A stretch of 56,140 nt of DNA from Alphaproteobacteria bacterium. Lineage in GTDB: Bacteria > Pseudomonadota > Alphaproteobacteria > JAEULC01. The stretch is taken from contig JADLEG010000144.1 of assembly GCA_020846275.1 (NCBI GenBank), forward strand, positions 1 to 56,140, read 5' to 3'. The position numbers and the translations under genes are program-made. The stretch's first letter is position 1, and every line of letters begins with the position of its first letter. The notes beneath the pieces are model-generated. The model worked only from the letters and a program-made list of their open reading frames with translations. It ran no database searches and was not told the DNA's origin. Positions 8,632-17,095 of this stretch are shown piece after piece.

Positions 8632-9185
8632 TGGCGGCGCGCAAGCCCGGCGCCAAGCCGCGCAGCAAGCCGACAGCGAAGCCTGCGCTTCGCCGTCGTA
8701 CGGTGCCGAAACCTGCCGCCGCCCGCCCCCCGGCGCCGCCGGCCGACCGTGCGGGCACGCTGGCGACCCTGGTGGAACGCGGCCGCTATGGACGCATGGT
8801 CCTGGCGCGCATCCGGCCGAATGTGGACCTGGTCGCCGGGGTCGAACGGATCTGCGCGGCGCACGGCATTGCCTATGCGGTCGTGCGCAGCGCCGTCGGC
8901 AGCCTGGTCGACGCGGCGCTCGGCTATGGCGAGGACGAGTCGATGACCCTGGTCACGGTCGAGGGGCCGGGGATCGAAATCCTGACCCTGACCGGCGAGA
9001 TCCGGCCGGACGACGCCGGCAAGCCGGTGGCCGCGCTGCGCGGCACGATCTCGGATTCCGACGCCACGGTATATGGCGGCGAGTTCGTGCGCGGCGGAAA
9101 CCCGATCTGCATCACGCTGGAGATCGTGCTGCAGGAATGGCTGCCCGAGCTGACGTCGTTCAAGACCCAGCGGGCGAGGGATTGA
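8631..9185 (+). CDS. second PPC/DUF296 protein, zinc ligands lost, basic N-terminal tail
   Basis: A 184-residue PPC/DUF296 protein. Residues 1-40 are a Lys/Arg/Pro/Ala-rich, disordered-looking tail with many PK and KP steps, reminiscent of histone-H1-like tails. The PPC core runs from about 45 to 180. Where zinc-type members have HxH and GGH it has LRG (137-139 region) and GGE (E151), so the metal site is absent. ATG at 8631 shares its first base with the previous stop, so the two PPC proteins are co-translated and may form a mixed trimer. The basic tail could bind nucleic acid; this is inference. Confidence 0.78.
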   Translation: MAARKPGAKPRSKPTAKPALRRRTVPKPAAARPPAPPADRAGTLATLVERGRYGRMVLARIRPNVDLVAGVERICAAHGIAYAVVRSAVGSLVDAALGYGEDESMTLVTVEGPGIEILTLTGEIRPDDAGKPVAALRGTISDSDATVYGGEFVRGGNPICITLEIVLQEWLPELTSFKTQRARD

Positions 9186-9193
9186 CCAAGAGC

Positions 9194-9946
9194 ATGTCGA
9201 GCGCGCCGACCGCCGAGCGCCGCAGCGTCGTGCTGACCGGCGCATCGCGCGGGATCGGCCATGCGACCGTCAGCCGCTTTTCGAAGGAAGGCTGGCGCAT
9301 CATCACCTGCTCGCGCGAGGACGCGCCGGCGGAGTGCCGGCGCGATCCCAACTGGTCGCACCATATCCCCGCCGACCTGGCCGATCTCGATTCCCGCGAC
9401 GCTTTCATCGCCGCCGCCATCGCCGCGCTGGATGGCGGGCCGCTGCACGCGCTGGTCAACAACGCGGCCGTGTCGCCCAAGACGCCGTTCAAGGAGCGGC
9501 TTGGTTGCCTGAACGGTTCGATCGACGGCTGGCGCGAGGTGTTCGAGTTGAACTTTTTCGCGCCGCTGGTGCTGGCGCGCGGCCTCGCCCCAGCGTTGCG
9601 CCTGGGCAAGGGCAGCATCGTCAACATCACCTCGATCGCCGGCCACGCGATCCATCCCTTCGCCGGCTCGGCCTATTCGACGTCGAAGGCGGCGTTGTCG
9701 GCGCTGACGCGCGAGATGGCGGTGGAGTTCGCGCAGCTTGGCGTGCGCGTCAACGCGGTGGCGCCGGGCGAGATCGAGACCGACATGATCGGCGCGGACT
9801 ACGAGCCCTTGATCAACCGCATCCCCATGCACCGCATGGGAACCCCCGACGAGGTGGCGGCGACCGTTTTCCAGCTCTGCCAGCCCGATTTCGGCTACGT
9901 GACCGGCACCGAGATCTTCGTGACGGGCGGCCAGCATCTGTTCTAA
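9194..9946 (+). CDS. SDR family oxidoreductase
   Basis: A 250-residue classical short-chain dehydrogenase/reductase. The cofactor motif TGASRGIGHA is at about residues 16-25, NNAA near 93, the active-site serine in NITSIAG, and the YxxxK pair in SAYSTSKAALSAL. The C-terminal MGTPDEVAATVFQL and VTGTEIFVTGGQ segments are typical of 3-oxoacyl-ACP-reductase-like SDRs. ATG at 9194 is used here; a TTG at 9182 would overlap the upstream stop (TTGA). It closes the thiolase/ligase/PPC block and could oxidise a hydroxyacyl or alcohol intermediate. Confidence 0.9.
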   Translation: MSSAPTAERRSVVLTGASRGIGHATVSRFSKEGWRIITCSREDAPAECRRDPNWSHHIPADLADLDSRDAFIAAAIAALDGGPLHALVNNAAVSPKTPFKERLGCLNGSIDGWREVFELNFFAPLVLARGLAPALRLGKGSIVNITSIAGHAIHPFAGSAYSTSKAALSALTREMAVEFAQLGVRVNAVAPGEIETDMIGADYEPLINRIPMHRMGTPDEVAATVFQLCQPDFGYVTGTEIFVTGGQHLF

Positions 9947-9966
9947 CCGGGCGTAACGCCGCCGAC

Positions 9967-9994
9967 TTGCCGTTGTCACATCCCGCGCATTAAA
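9967..9994 (+). promoter_or_regulatory. weak candidate sigma70-like promoter for the ABC operon
   Basis: TTGCCG (9967-9972) and ATTAAA (9989-9994) are 16 nt apart in the relatively AT-rich gap ahead of the ABC ATPase gene. The elements are poor matches, so this is only a candidate. Confidence 0.22.
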
Positions 9995-10053
9995 GTTCTT
10001 GTAACAATGCGCCGGGGGCCACCGGACGCTGGAATCGGGGAAGGAACGCTGGG

Positions 10054-11190
10054 ATGCCGGGCGCGGCGCTGGACATCCTGAGGCTCGAGGTCGGCTATGG
10101 CAGCGTCAAGGTGCTGCGCGGCATCGACCTTGCCGTCGAGCCGGGGGCGTTCGTCGCCCTGCTGGGTGCGTCGGGCTGCGGCAAGACCACCTTGCTGCGC
10201 GCCATCTCGGGCTTCGTCTCGATCAGCGCGGGCGAGGTCCTGGTCAACGGCAAGGATATTTCCGCCGCGCCGCCCGACAAGCGCGGCATGGCGATGGTGT
10301 TCCAGTCCTATGCCCTGTGGCCGCACATGACCACGGCGCAGAACATCGGCTACGGGCTGAAGCTGCGCCGGATGCCGCGCGAGGCGATCCAACGGCGCGT
10401 CGAGGAGATGCTGGCGATGCTGAAGCTGGACGGGCTGGGCGACCGCATGGTCACGCAGCTCTCCGGCGGCCAGCGCCAGCGCGTCGCGCTGGGGCGCGCG
10501 CTGGCGATCAACCCGGACATCCTGCTCCTGGACGAGCCCTTGTCGAACCTGGACGCGCGCATCCGCGAGGAGGTTCGCCACGAGATCAAGGCGCTGCAGC
10601 AGCGCCTGGGCATCACCGCCATCCATGTCACCCACGACCGCGAGGAAGCCATGGTGATGGCCGACCGCATCGTGGTGATGGACGCCGGCCGCATCGCCCA
10701 GCAAGGTGCGCCCGAAGACGTCTACAACCGGCCCGTCTCGGCCTTCGTCGCCGGATTCATGGGCGCCGGCAACGTGATCCGGCTGCACGCGCGGCCGAGC
10801 GGCGAGGGCCTGGCGATCGCGGCCGGCCCGTACAACTCGGGCGCCCAGGTCGCCGCCGCGGCGCTGGGGCCGGGCATCGATCCCGCCTACACCGGCCCCG
10901 TCCTGGCGCATTTCCGCAGCGAAGCCGCGGAGCTGGGCGCCGCCATCCAGGGACTGGACGACACGCTGATGCTGCAAGGACAGGTCGCCCAGGCCTCCTA
11001 TCCCGGCGGGCACTACCGCTACGCCGTCGCCGTTGGCGACCTGAAGGTGATCGTCGACGCGCCCGACCGCCTGGCGGTCGGCGAGGCGGTCGGCGTGCAC
11101 CTGCCCGTCAAGGACCTGCACCTTTTCCCCGACGACGGACGCGGCAATGCACCGCCTCCGCCCCAACCCGAGCAACGGAGGTTCTCATGA
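10054..11190 (+). CDS. ABC transporter ATP-binding protein (PotA/FbpC type)
   Basis: A 378-residue ABC ATPase that powers an inner-membrane importer. Walker A is GASGCGKTT (about 41-49), the Q-loop is in MVFQSYALWPHMT, the signature is LSGGQRQRVALGRALA, Walker B is ILLLDEPLSNLDARI, and the switch histidine is in HVTHDREEAM. Residues beyond about 240 form the C-terminal TOBE-like regulatory domain typical of polyamine, iron(III) and sugar-type systems. The stop overlaps the binding-protein start (ATGA). The order ATPase, binding protein, two permeases fits a PotABCD/FbpABC-like importer. Confidence 0.93.
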   Translation: MPGAALDILRLEVGYGSVKVLRGIDLAVEPGAFVALLGASGCGKTTLLRAISGFVSISAGEVLVNGKDISAAPPDKRGMAMVFQSYALWPHMTTAQNIGYGLKLRRMPREAIQRRVEEMLAMLKLDGLGDRMVTQLSGGQRQRVALGRALAINPDILLLDEPLSNLDARIREEVRHEIKALQQRLGITAIHVTHDREEAMVMADRIVVMDAGRIAQQGAPEDVYNRPVSAFVAGFMGAGNVIRLHARPSGEGLAIAAGPYNSGAQVAAAALGPGIDPAYTGPVLAHFRSEAAELGAAIQGLDDTLMLQGQVAQASYPGGHYRYAVAVGDLKVIVDAPDRLAVGEAVGVHLPVKDLHLFPDDGRGNAPPPPQPEQRRFS

Positions 11191-12338
11191 TCCGCAGACG
11201 TCAGCTGCTTTCCGGCGCGGCCATCGCGGCGCTCGCCTGTGCCACCGGCCCCGCCCTCGCCCAGCAGAAGATCAACCTGAACGTCGTCACCGCCGGCGAC
11301 CAGAACATGGTCGACTACATCAAGGACTACCTGGGGCCGATGTTCGAGAAGTCGAACCCAAACGTCACGGTCCGTGCGGTCGGCACCGGGCCGGGCGACG
11401 CGGGGTCGCAGAAGATCACCGAGAAGCTGTCGGCGCAGAAGGCCAACGCCGCCTGGGACGTCGACGTCGCGGTGGTGCACCAGAAGATGGCCGGCGACAT
11501 GGTGCGCGAGGGGCTGCTGGCGCCCTACGTCAAGGACGTGAGCACCGGCAAGATGTCGACCTCGGCCACTGCGAAGAACGCGCTGGGGCAGAACGTCGAG
11601 GGCTTCGTCATCCCGATGTTCCAGAGCCAGACCGCGATCGCCTACAACCCGGCCTTGGTGTCGGCGCCGCCGAAGACCTTTGCCGACCTGGACGCCTGGG
11701 CCAAGGCGAACCCGAAGAAGTTCGGCTACAACGGCATCAAGGGCGGCATGTCGGGCGTGGCCTTCGTCGTCGGCTGGGTCTACGCCAACTCGCCCACGGG
11801 CGAAAAGCTGTTCACCGGCCCGTACGACGAGGCTTCCACCGCGGCCTGGGATCCGGCCTTCGCCAAGCTGAAGGAGTTCAACAAGAACGTCACGGTGACG
11901 CCCGGCAATGCCGGGACGCTCGACATGCTGAACCGCGGCGAGATCTCGATGGGCCCGGTGTGGGTCGACATGTTCTACACCTGGATGGCCGACGGCAAAT
12001 TGCCGCCCACCATGAAGCTGGCGCTGATCGGGCCTGGCCTGCCCGGCCAGCCGATGTACTACGTGGTGCCGGCCAAGGCCGCCAACATCGAGGCGGCGAA
12101 GAAATTCGTCGAATTGGCCACCAGCCCGCAGGTCCAGGCCGAGGGCATCGTCAAGAAGTTCAACTGGTACCCGGGCATCGACGCCCAGCATGTCAAGTCG
12201 CAGCTCGACGAGAAGACCTGGAACAAGCTGTTCGTCGACGTGACGCCGCAGGACCTGCAGACCAAGGCCAAGCCCTTCCCGGTGAAGGAGTACTTCGACG
12301 CGATCCTGCAGGGATACGAGAAGAAGGTGTTGAACTGA
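11187..12338 (+). CDS. ABC transporter extracellular substrate-binding protein
   Basis: A 383-residue periplasmic binding protein of the family 1/PotD-AfuA type. The N-terminus has a signal peptide, MIRRRQLLSGAAIAALACA ending near ALA-QQK; the RRRQL start may also allow Tat export. The mature part reads as a type II binding protein with AYNPALV, GPVWVDMFY and late helix-rich YYVVPAKAANIEAAKKF segments. A strong GGAGG precedes the ATG, which overlaps the ATPase stop. Likely ligands are polyamines, iron(III) or organic phosphates, but the sequence does not decide. Confidence 0.9.
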   Translation: MIRRRQLLSGAAIAALACATGPALAQQKINLNVVTAGDQNMVDYIKDYLGPMFEKSNPNVTVRAVGTGPGDAGSQKITEKLSAQKANAAWDVDVAVVHQKMAGDMVREGLLAPYVKDVSTGKMSTSATAKNALGQNVEGFVIPMFQSQTAIAYNPALVSAPPKTFADLDAWAKANPKKFGYNGIKGGMSGVAFVVGWVYANSPTGEKLFTGPYDEASTAAWDPAFAKLKEFNKNVTVTPGNAGTLDMLNRGEISMGPVWVDMFYTWMADGKLPPTMKLALIGPGLPGQPMYYVVPAKAANIEAAKKFVELATSPQVQAEGIVKKFNWYPGIDAQHVKSQLDEKTWNKLFVDVTPQDLQTKAKPFPVKEYFDAILQGYEKKVLN

Positions 12339-12362
12339 CGCACTTGGCAGGTCGGCCTCGCC

Positions 12363-12419
12363 CTTCGACAAGCTCAGGGTGAGGCCGAAAGAAAGGTCCT
12401 CATGCTGAGCCTGTCGAAG
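12363..12419. repeat. 15-bp inverted repeat (REP-like hairpin), copy 2
   Basis: The same arms as at 6412-6456 recur: CTTCGACAAGCTCAG at 12363-12377 and CTGAGCCTGTCGAAG at 12405-12419, here with a longer 27-nt spacer. It lies in the 104-bp gap between the binding-protein and first permease genes, a place where a hairpin can protect the abundant binding-protein message and lower permease expression. Confidence 0.75.
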
Positions 12420-12442
12420 CATGGGGACCGGCCGCCCGCGCC

Positions 12443-13276
12443 GTGAAAGAATCCCGCATCCTGCCGCTTGTCCTGGTGGCGCCGGCGCTCGTGACGGTGC
12501 TGGCGCTGTTCGTCTATCCCCTCGGTTTCTCGCTGGTGACCGCCTTCGTCGACAAGGCCGGCGCGGTCACGCTGACCAATTTCGCGCGGGCCTTCGAGTT
12601 CTACGCCAACGACATCCTGTTCACCCTGGTGATCATCGCCCTGTCGACCGCGCTGGTCGGCCTGCTGGCCGTCGCGATCGGCGGCTACCTGACCCTGGGC
12701 GAGAACCCGGCCGCCGTCGCGGCGCTGCGCTGGCTTTATCGCTGGCCGCTGTTCATCCCCTTCGTGGTCGCCGCGCAGTGCATGCGCACCTTCCTGGCGA
12801 AGAACGGGCTGATGAACAACAGTCTCGTCGCGATGGGCCTGCTCGACCCGCAGCAGACCGCCGGGCTGCTCGACTGGCGCGGCATCGTCATCACCTTCGT
12901 GTGGAAGCAATTGCCCTTCGTGGCCCTGCTGGTCGCCGGCGCGATGGCATCGCTCGATCGCACCACGATCGAGGCGGCGCGCAACCTGGGCGCGGGGCGC
13001 CCGCGCATCCTGGTCGAGATCGTGCTGCCCCAGGTTCGCCAGACCCTGCTGGTCGGGTTGGTCCTGAGCTTCGTGACGATGATGTCGGTCCTGAGCGTGC
13101 CGATCATGATCAGCGGCGAATCGCCGACCATGATCACCGTGGACATGGCGTTCCGCATCAACAACTACGGCGACTACGGCACGGCAAACGCGTTGGGCTT
13201 CATCTCCTACGCGCTGACCGGCGTGGCGGCGTGGTTCTACCTCAAGCGCGGCATCAGCGGGGGCGGCAAGCCATGA
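12443..13276 (+). CDS. ABC transporter permease (first subunit)
   Basis: A 277-residue inner-membrane permease with about six transmembrane segments. The conserved EAA loop that contacts the ATPase is visible as IEAARNLGAGRPRILVEIVLPQ around residues 173-194. The start is GTG. The stop overlaps the second permease start (ATGA), and both belong to the importer encoded with the ATPase at 10054. Similar to PotB/FbpB-type permeases. Confidence 0.9.
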   Translation: MKESRILPLVLVAPALVTVLALFVYPLGFSLVTAFVDKAGAVTLTNFARAFEFYANDILFTLVIIALSTALVGLLAVAIGGYLTLGENPAAVAALRWLYRWPLFIPFVVAAQCMRTFLAKNGLMNNSLVAMGLLDPQQTAGLLDWRGIVITFVWKQLPFVALLVAGAMASLDRTTIEAARNLGAGRPRILVEIVLPQVRQTLLVGLVLSFVTMMSVLSVPIMISGESPTMITVDMAFRINNYGDYGTANALGFISYALTGVAAWFYLKRGISGGGKP

Positions 13277-14079
13277 AGCCGGCGCTCGCCTGGATTCCGC
13301 GCGGCATCGTGCTGGGGCTGATCGTGTTCGCGGTGTTCGGCCCGCTGGCCAACCTGGCGCTGTGGGCCTTCGCCGAGCAGTGGTACTACCCGCATAAGCT
13401 GCCGGTGACCTATGGCCTGCGGTTCTGGAACCAGGTGTTCAAGCCGCGTGGCGATGCGCTGGAATCGCTGTGGACCAGCGTGGTGATCGCCGTGTCGACC
13501 GTGGTCGCGTGCCTGGCGATCTCGGTGCCGGCCGGCTACGCGCTGGCGCGCCTCAAGCTGCCGGCGCGCACCTTGATCATGCTGGCCTTCCTGTTGCCCC
13601 AGGCCTTCCCCAGCCTCGCCGTCTACATCAACATCGCGCGGCTGTTCTACGGGCTGGGGCTGAACGGCACCATCGCGGGGGTGGTGCTGGTGCATACCGT
13701 GCACGGGCTGGTGTTCGGCGTGTGGATTTCGACCGCGGCCTTCGCGGCGGTGGACCGCGACCTGGAGCTTGCCGCGCGCAGCATCGGCGCCTCGGCGTTC
13801 CGCAGCTTCATGACCGTGACCCTGCCCTTGGCCGCGCCCGGCATCATGGCGAGCGCCGTGTTCGTATTCCTGGAATCGCTGGACGAGTTCACCGGGACCT
13901 ATTTCGTCGGCGTTCCCGACGTGACCACCCTGCCGCTGTTGATGTTCACCGCCTCGATCGCCGGGAACTACCAGATCGCCGCCATCACCGCGCTGGTGCT
14001 GCTGGTGCCGTCGATCCTGTTCATGCTGGTCGTCGAGCGGTTCCTGAAGGCCGACGTGATGGCGAAGGTCGGGGCCTGA
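13273..14079 (+). CDS. ABC transporter permease (second subunit)
   Basis: A 268-residue permease, PotC-like, with about six membrane segments. The EAA loop reads LELAARSIGASAFRSFMTVT near residues 161-180. It follows the first permease with a 4-nt overlap and completes the heterodimeric membrane channel of the importer. The segment FVFLESLDEFTGTYFV is typical of the second permease in polyamine/iron-type systems. Confidence 0.9.
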   Translation: MKPALAWIPRGIVLGLIVFAVFGPLANLALWAFAEQWYYPHKLPVTYGLRFWNQVFKPRGDALESLWTSVVIAVSTVVACLAISVPAGYALARLKLPARTLIMLAFLLPQAFPSLAVYINIARLFYGLGLNGTIAGVVLVHTVHGLVFGVWISTAAFAAVDRDLELAARSIGASAFRSFMTVTLPLAAPGIMASAVFVFLESLDEFTGTYFVGVPDVTTLPLLMFTASIAGNYQIAAITALVLLVPSILFMLVVERFLKADVMAKVGA

Positions 14080-14120
14080 GGCTAGTATCCGCCGCAGACA
14101 AGAACACCCGGGAGGATAGG

Positions 14121-15122
14121 ATGATCCGTCGAACCGTCGCGGCGCTCGCCGCCGCCGCCGTGCTGACCCTGCCCGCGTCCGGCGCCCTGGCCGAGGCCAA
14201 GGAAGTGCGCATCGCCAAGCAGTTCGGCCTGGGCTACCTGCAGTTCTTCGTGATGGAAGACCAGAAGCTGGTGGAGAAGCACGCCAAGGAAGCGGGCCTG
14301 GGCGACGTCCAGACCACCTGGGCGCAGTTCCGCTCCTCCGACGTGATGAACGACGCTCTGATCTCGGGCTCGGTCGATTTCGTCTGCCTGGGCGTGCCGG
14401 GCATCGCCACGATCTGGGCCAAGACGCGCGGCAATATCGACGTGCGCGCCGTGTCGGGGCTGAACCAGCTTCCGCTGTTCCTGCTGACGCGCAATCCCGC
14501 GGTGAAGACGCTGAAGGACTTCACCGAGAAGGACCGCATCGCGCTGCCGGCGGTCAAGGTTTCGATGCAGGCCATGCTGCTGCAGATGGCGGCGGCCAAG
14601 GAGTTCGGCGACGCCAATGTCACCAAGTTCGACGCGCTTACGATCTCCATGGCCCATCCCGACGCCACCGCGGCCATGCTGGGCGGACCCAGCGAGATCA
14701 CGAGCAGTTTCTCCTCCCCACCGTTCCAGTTCCGGCAGTTGAAGAACCCGGCGATCCGCAAGCTGAGCTCGTCGACGGAAATCCTGGGCGGCCCGTCGTC
14801 GTTCAACGTGATCGCGGCTACGGCCAAGTTCCGCGCCGACAATCCCAAGCTCTACGCGGCCTTCCTCGGCGCGCTCGAGGAAGCCACCAACCGCATCAAC
14901 GCCGACAAGAAATGGGCGGCCGAGCTTTACCTGCGCGCGGCCAACGACAAGACGCCGCTGGACGAGATGCTGGCGATGATGAACGACCCCTCGATCGCCT
15001 TCACCTTGAAGGCCCAGGGCATCGCGCCCTTCGTCGATTTCATGCTCAAGACCGGGGCCATCAAGGTGGCCGGCGCGAAATGGCAGGATCTGTTCTTCCC
15101 GGACGCCAAGGGGTTGAACTAG
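14121..15122 (+). CDS. NMT1/SsuA-like substrate-binding protein
   Basis: A 333-residue periplasmic binding protein of the NMT1/SsuA (nitrate, sulfonate, thiamine-precursor) group. The signal peptide is MIRRTVAALAAAAVLTLPASGALA, cleaved before EAKEV. The mature part has RIAKQFGLGYLQFFV, a family-typical opening, and ISGSVDFVCLG. GGAGG precedes the ATG by about 5 nt. It lies only 41 nt behind the second permease of a different ABC type, so either this importer has two binding proteins or this one is an orphan whose own membrane genes lie elsewhere. Confidence 0.88.
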   Translation: MIRRTVAALAAAAVLTLPASGALAEAKEVRIAKQFGLGYLQFFVMEDQKLVEKHAKEAGLGDVQTTWAQFRSSDVMNDALISGSVDFVCLGVPGIATIWAKTRGNIDVRAVSGLNQLPLFLLTRNPAVKTLKDFTEKDRIALPAVKVSMQAMLLQMAAAKEFGDANVTKFDALTISMAHPDATAAMLGGPSEITSSFSSPPFQFRQLKNPAIRKLSSSTEILGGPSSFNVIAATAKFRADNPKLYAAFLGALEEATNRINADKKWAAELYLRAANDKTPLDEMLAMMNDPSIAFTLKAQGIAPFVDFMLKTGAIKVAGAKWQDLFFPDAKGLN

Positions 15123-15156
15123 ACCATGGCATCGTCACGCTAACCGGCGCTATGTA

Positions 15157-16440
15157 GTGAGGGATGCCAAGACCATGCTTCGTCGTCTGCTTGCGGGCCT
15201 GGCCGGCCCACGGTCCGCAACGGCCGATGCCAATGCCACAATGCCGTCGCCCGGCGTAACGCTTTCGCAGCCGCGCCAGGATCTTCATATCGACGAGGCG
15301 TTGCTGGCCCGCTACGCAAAGGGCGCGCCCCCGCCCCAGGCCGCACAGCTGTTTCCGCTCGACGATCCCTGGCCCGATGATCCTGGCCTGAGCCCGGCCG
15401 CCTATGACAGGTTCGAAGTCGATGGCGGCCGCTACCTGCCTATCCAATTCATCCGGGCATTTCGGCCGCTGACCTTCGAGCAGACCGGATTTCCGACACG
15501 GATATCCGACACGGCGGAAATCCTGCGCTATTCGGACTGGAACGTCGAAGGCTCCATTCCCCGGCTGTTCGAGCGTGGGGCCACGTATCGTCATATCTGC
15601 TACGTCAACGCTTTCACCAGCGATGAATGGGCGATCATGGCCGCATTGACACGGTCAGTGGCGCGCCTGACCGCAAAACGATGCGGTCGCGCGGTGCGGC
15701 CCGTCACCACGGCGATGATGGCCCTGACACCGTTTCGGATCATTCAGCAGGTTGCCGCCGCCAGCGGCGGCGGACCGATGACCGTCTTCGAGGTCGGACC
15801 GGGCATGGCCTATCTGGGACCGCTGCTCGCCAGCAAGGGCCACCGCTACCGATGCTTTGACGTCACCCAGGCATTCTGCTTGTGGCAGCATCATATGCTG
15901 CGCTGGACGGCGGGACACCATTTCGCCGAAATGACCGGGCAGCCGCCCGGCGAGCCCATCCCCGACGACAAGCTGGTCGTCAATCTGCCCTGGTGGACCT
16001 ATCCGCGGTTCCTGGAGCAGTCGCCGATTCGGGCCGATTTCGTCTACTCGAATGCCAATCTCGGCGAGATGACCGCCGACGCGCGACGGTGCGTTCTCGA
16101 GGTATCACTCGCGATGCTGCGCGATTCTCCGCTGGGGTTGTTCTTCTACATTGGCCCCGGGCAGCTGGCGCAATGCACGCAGGATCAGTTGAATGCGGAG
16201 ATCCAAACTCGGGGATTCAACCGCGTCGAGGGGCTGCCCTTCACGGGCTGGGTGGCGCGCAAGGACCACGCGCAGCGCATCGCAGCCATGTTCTCGGGCG
16301 GCATCCGTCACTACGATCCGAGCCACCGGCCGGAGCTTTACCCGGCCGATGTCGTCATGCGCATTCCAAGGAACGAGGCGCCGCTGGACATCGCCTATAC
16401 GCGTTGGGCCTTCGGCTGGGACCCCCCCTATCTCGACTAG
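15157..16440 (+). CDS. SAM-dependent methyltransferase-like protein (possible sugar O-methyltransferase)
   Basis: A 427-residue protein that I do not recognise firmly. The C-terminal half reads like a Rossmann methyltransferase of the putative sugar O-methyltransferase kind: a SAM-binding motif VFEVGPGMAYLGPLLASKG (about 209-227), an acidic strand end RCFDVTQAFCLWQ, and DFVYSNANLGEM as the motif-IV region. The N-terminal 150 residues lack a signal peptide and match nothing I know. GTG at 15157 is chosen; ATG at 15175 is an alternative. Base composition is visibly less GC-rich than its neighbours, and codons such as ATA, TAT and CGT are commoner, which suggests transfer. It could modify the polysaccharide made by the downstream locus. 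Confidence 0.6.
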   Translation: MRDAKTMLRRLLAGLAGPRSATADANATMPSPGVTLSQPRQDLHIDEALLARYAKGAPPPQAAQLFPLDDPWPDDPGLSPAAYDRFEVDGGRYLPIQFIRAFRPLTFEQTGFPTRISDTAEILRYSDWNVEGSIPRLFERGATYRHICYVNAFTSDEWAIMAALTRSVARLTAKRCGRAVRPVTTAMMALTPFRIIQQVAAASGGGPMTVFEVGPGMAYLGPLLASKGHRYRCFDVTQAFCLWQHHMLRWTAGHHFAEMTGQPPGEPIPDDKLVVNLPWWTYPRFLEQSPIRADFVYSNANLGEMTADARRCVLEVSLAMLRDSPLGLFFYIGPGQLAQCTQDQLNAEIQTRGFNRVEGLPFTGWVARKDHAQRIAAMFSGGIRHYDPSHRPELYPADVVMRIPRNEAPLDIAYTRWAFGWDPPYLD

Positions 16441-16557
16441 CTGTCGAACATGGCGCCGCGTCTGCGCCATGATTCCCGGCCGGCCGGCCACTCATGGTGC
16501 ATGGCGCGAGTCCTGCGGCGGCTTGTTCCAGGTCACGGATGGGACTAATATTGTTGC

Positions 16558-17040
16558 ATGCAAAATAGCTTGATTTGCGCGATTCTCGCCGCTTCGCTCG
16601 TGCTCGGCGCCCATGGCGCGGCGCGGGCCCAGGACAACACGCTGACCGGCGCGCTGTTGGGCGGCGCCGCGGGCGCGGGCGTCGGCTACGCGTTCGGCAA
16701 GGGCAAGGGTGCCGCCATCGGCGGCGTCACCGGGCTGGCGCTGGGCGCGCTGGCGGGCAATGCCAGCGAGCGGCGCGCGCCCAGGGCGGTCTACGCGCCG
16801 CCGCCGGCCTATTACGCCCCGCCGCCCGGCTACTACTACGCGCCGCCGCCGGAGCCGGCCTATGCCTACTATCCGCCCCAGCCGGCCTACGCGCCGCCGC
16901 CCCCGCCGACGCCCCTGGGCAGTTACAGCACGGCCAATTGCCGCGAGTATTCGGGCACGATCGTGATCGACGGGGTGGAGCAGCGCAGCTACGGCACGGC
17001 CTGCCTGCAGCCGGACGGCACCTGGCGGATCGTCCGATAG
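16558..17040 (+). CDS. glycine-zipper, Tyr/Pro-rich envelope protein
   Basis: A 160-residue exported protein. A signal peptide (1-24, ending AARA-QD) is followed by a glycine zipper GALLGGAAGAGVGYAFGKG and GAAIGGVTGLALGALAG (about 30-70), which should insert in a membrane as a hairpin. Residues 75-125 are a Tyr/Pro-rich spacer of YAPPP-type repeats. The C-terminal domain (125-160) has two cysteines (C132 and C153 region) and resembles the small RT0821/surface-antigen-like tail found in alphaproteobacteria. Function unknown; probably outer membrane or periplasmic. Confidence 0.75.
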   Translation: MQNSLICAILAASLVLGAHGAARAQDNTLTGALLGGAAGAGVGYAFGKGKGAAIGGVTGLALGALAGNASERRAPRAVYAPPPAYYAPPPGYYYAPPPEPAYAYYPPQPAYAPPPPPTPLGSYSTANCREYSGTIVIDGVEQRSYGTACLQPDGTWRIVR

Positions 17041-17066
17041 CGCCGCGCGTTTCTTGCGAGGAATGA

Positions 17067-17095
17067 GGGCCCGGAGATCCGGCCCCTTTCGTTTT
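17067..17095. terminator. bidirectional terminator between convergent genes
   Basis: GGGCCCGG (17067-17074) and CCGGCCCC (17079-17086) pair with one mismatch around a 4-nt loop and are followed by TTTCGTTTT. It lies between the glycine-zipper gene and the convergent deacetylase gene. Confidence 0.6.
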
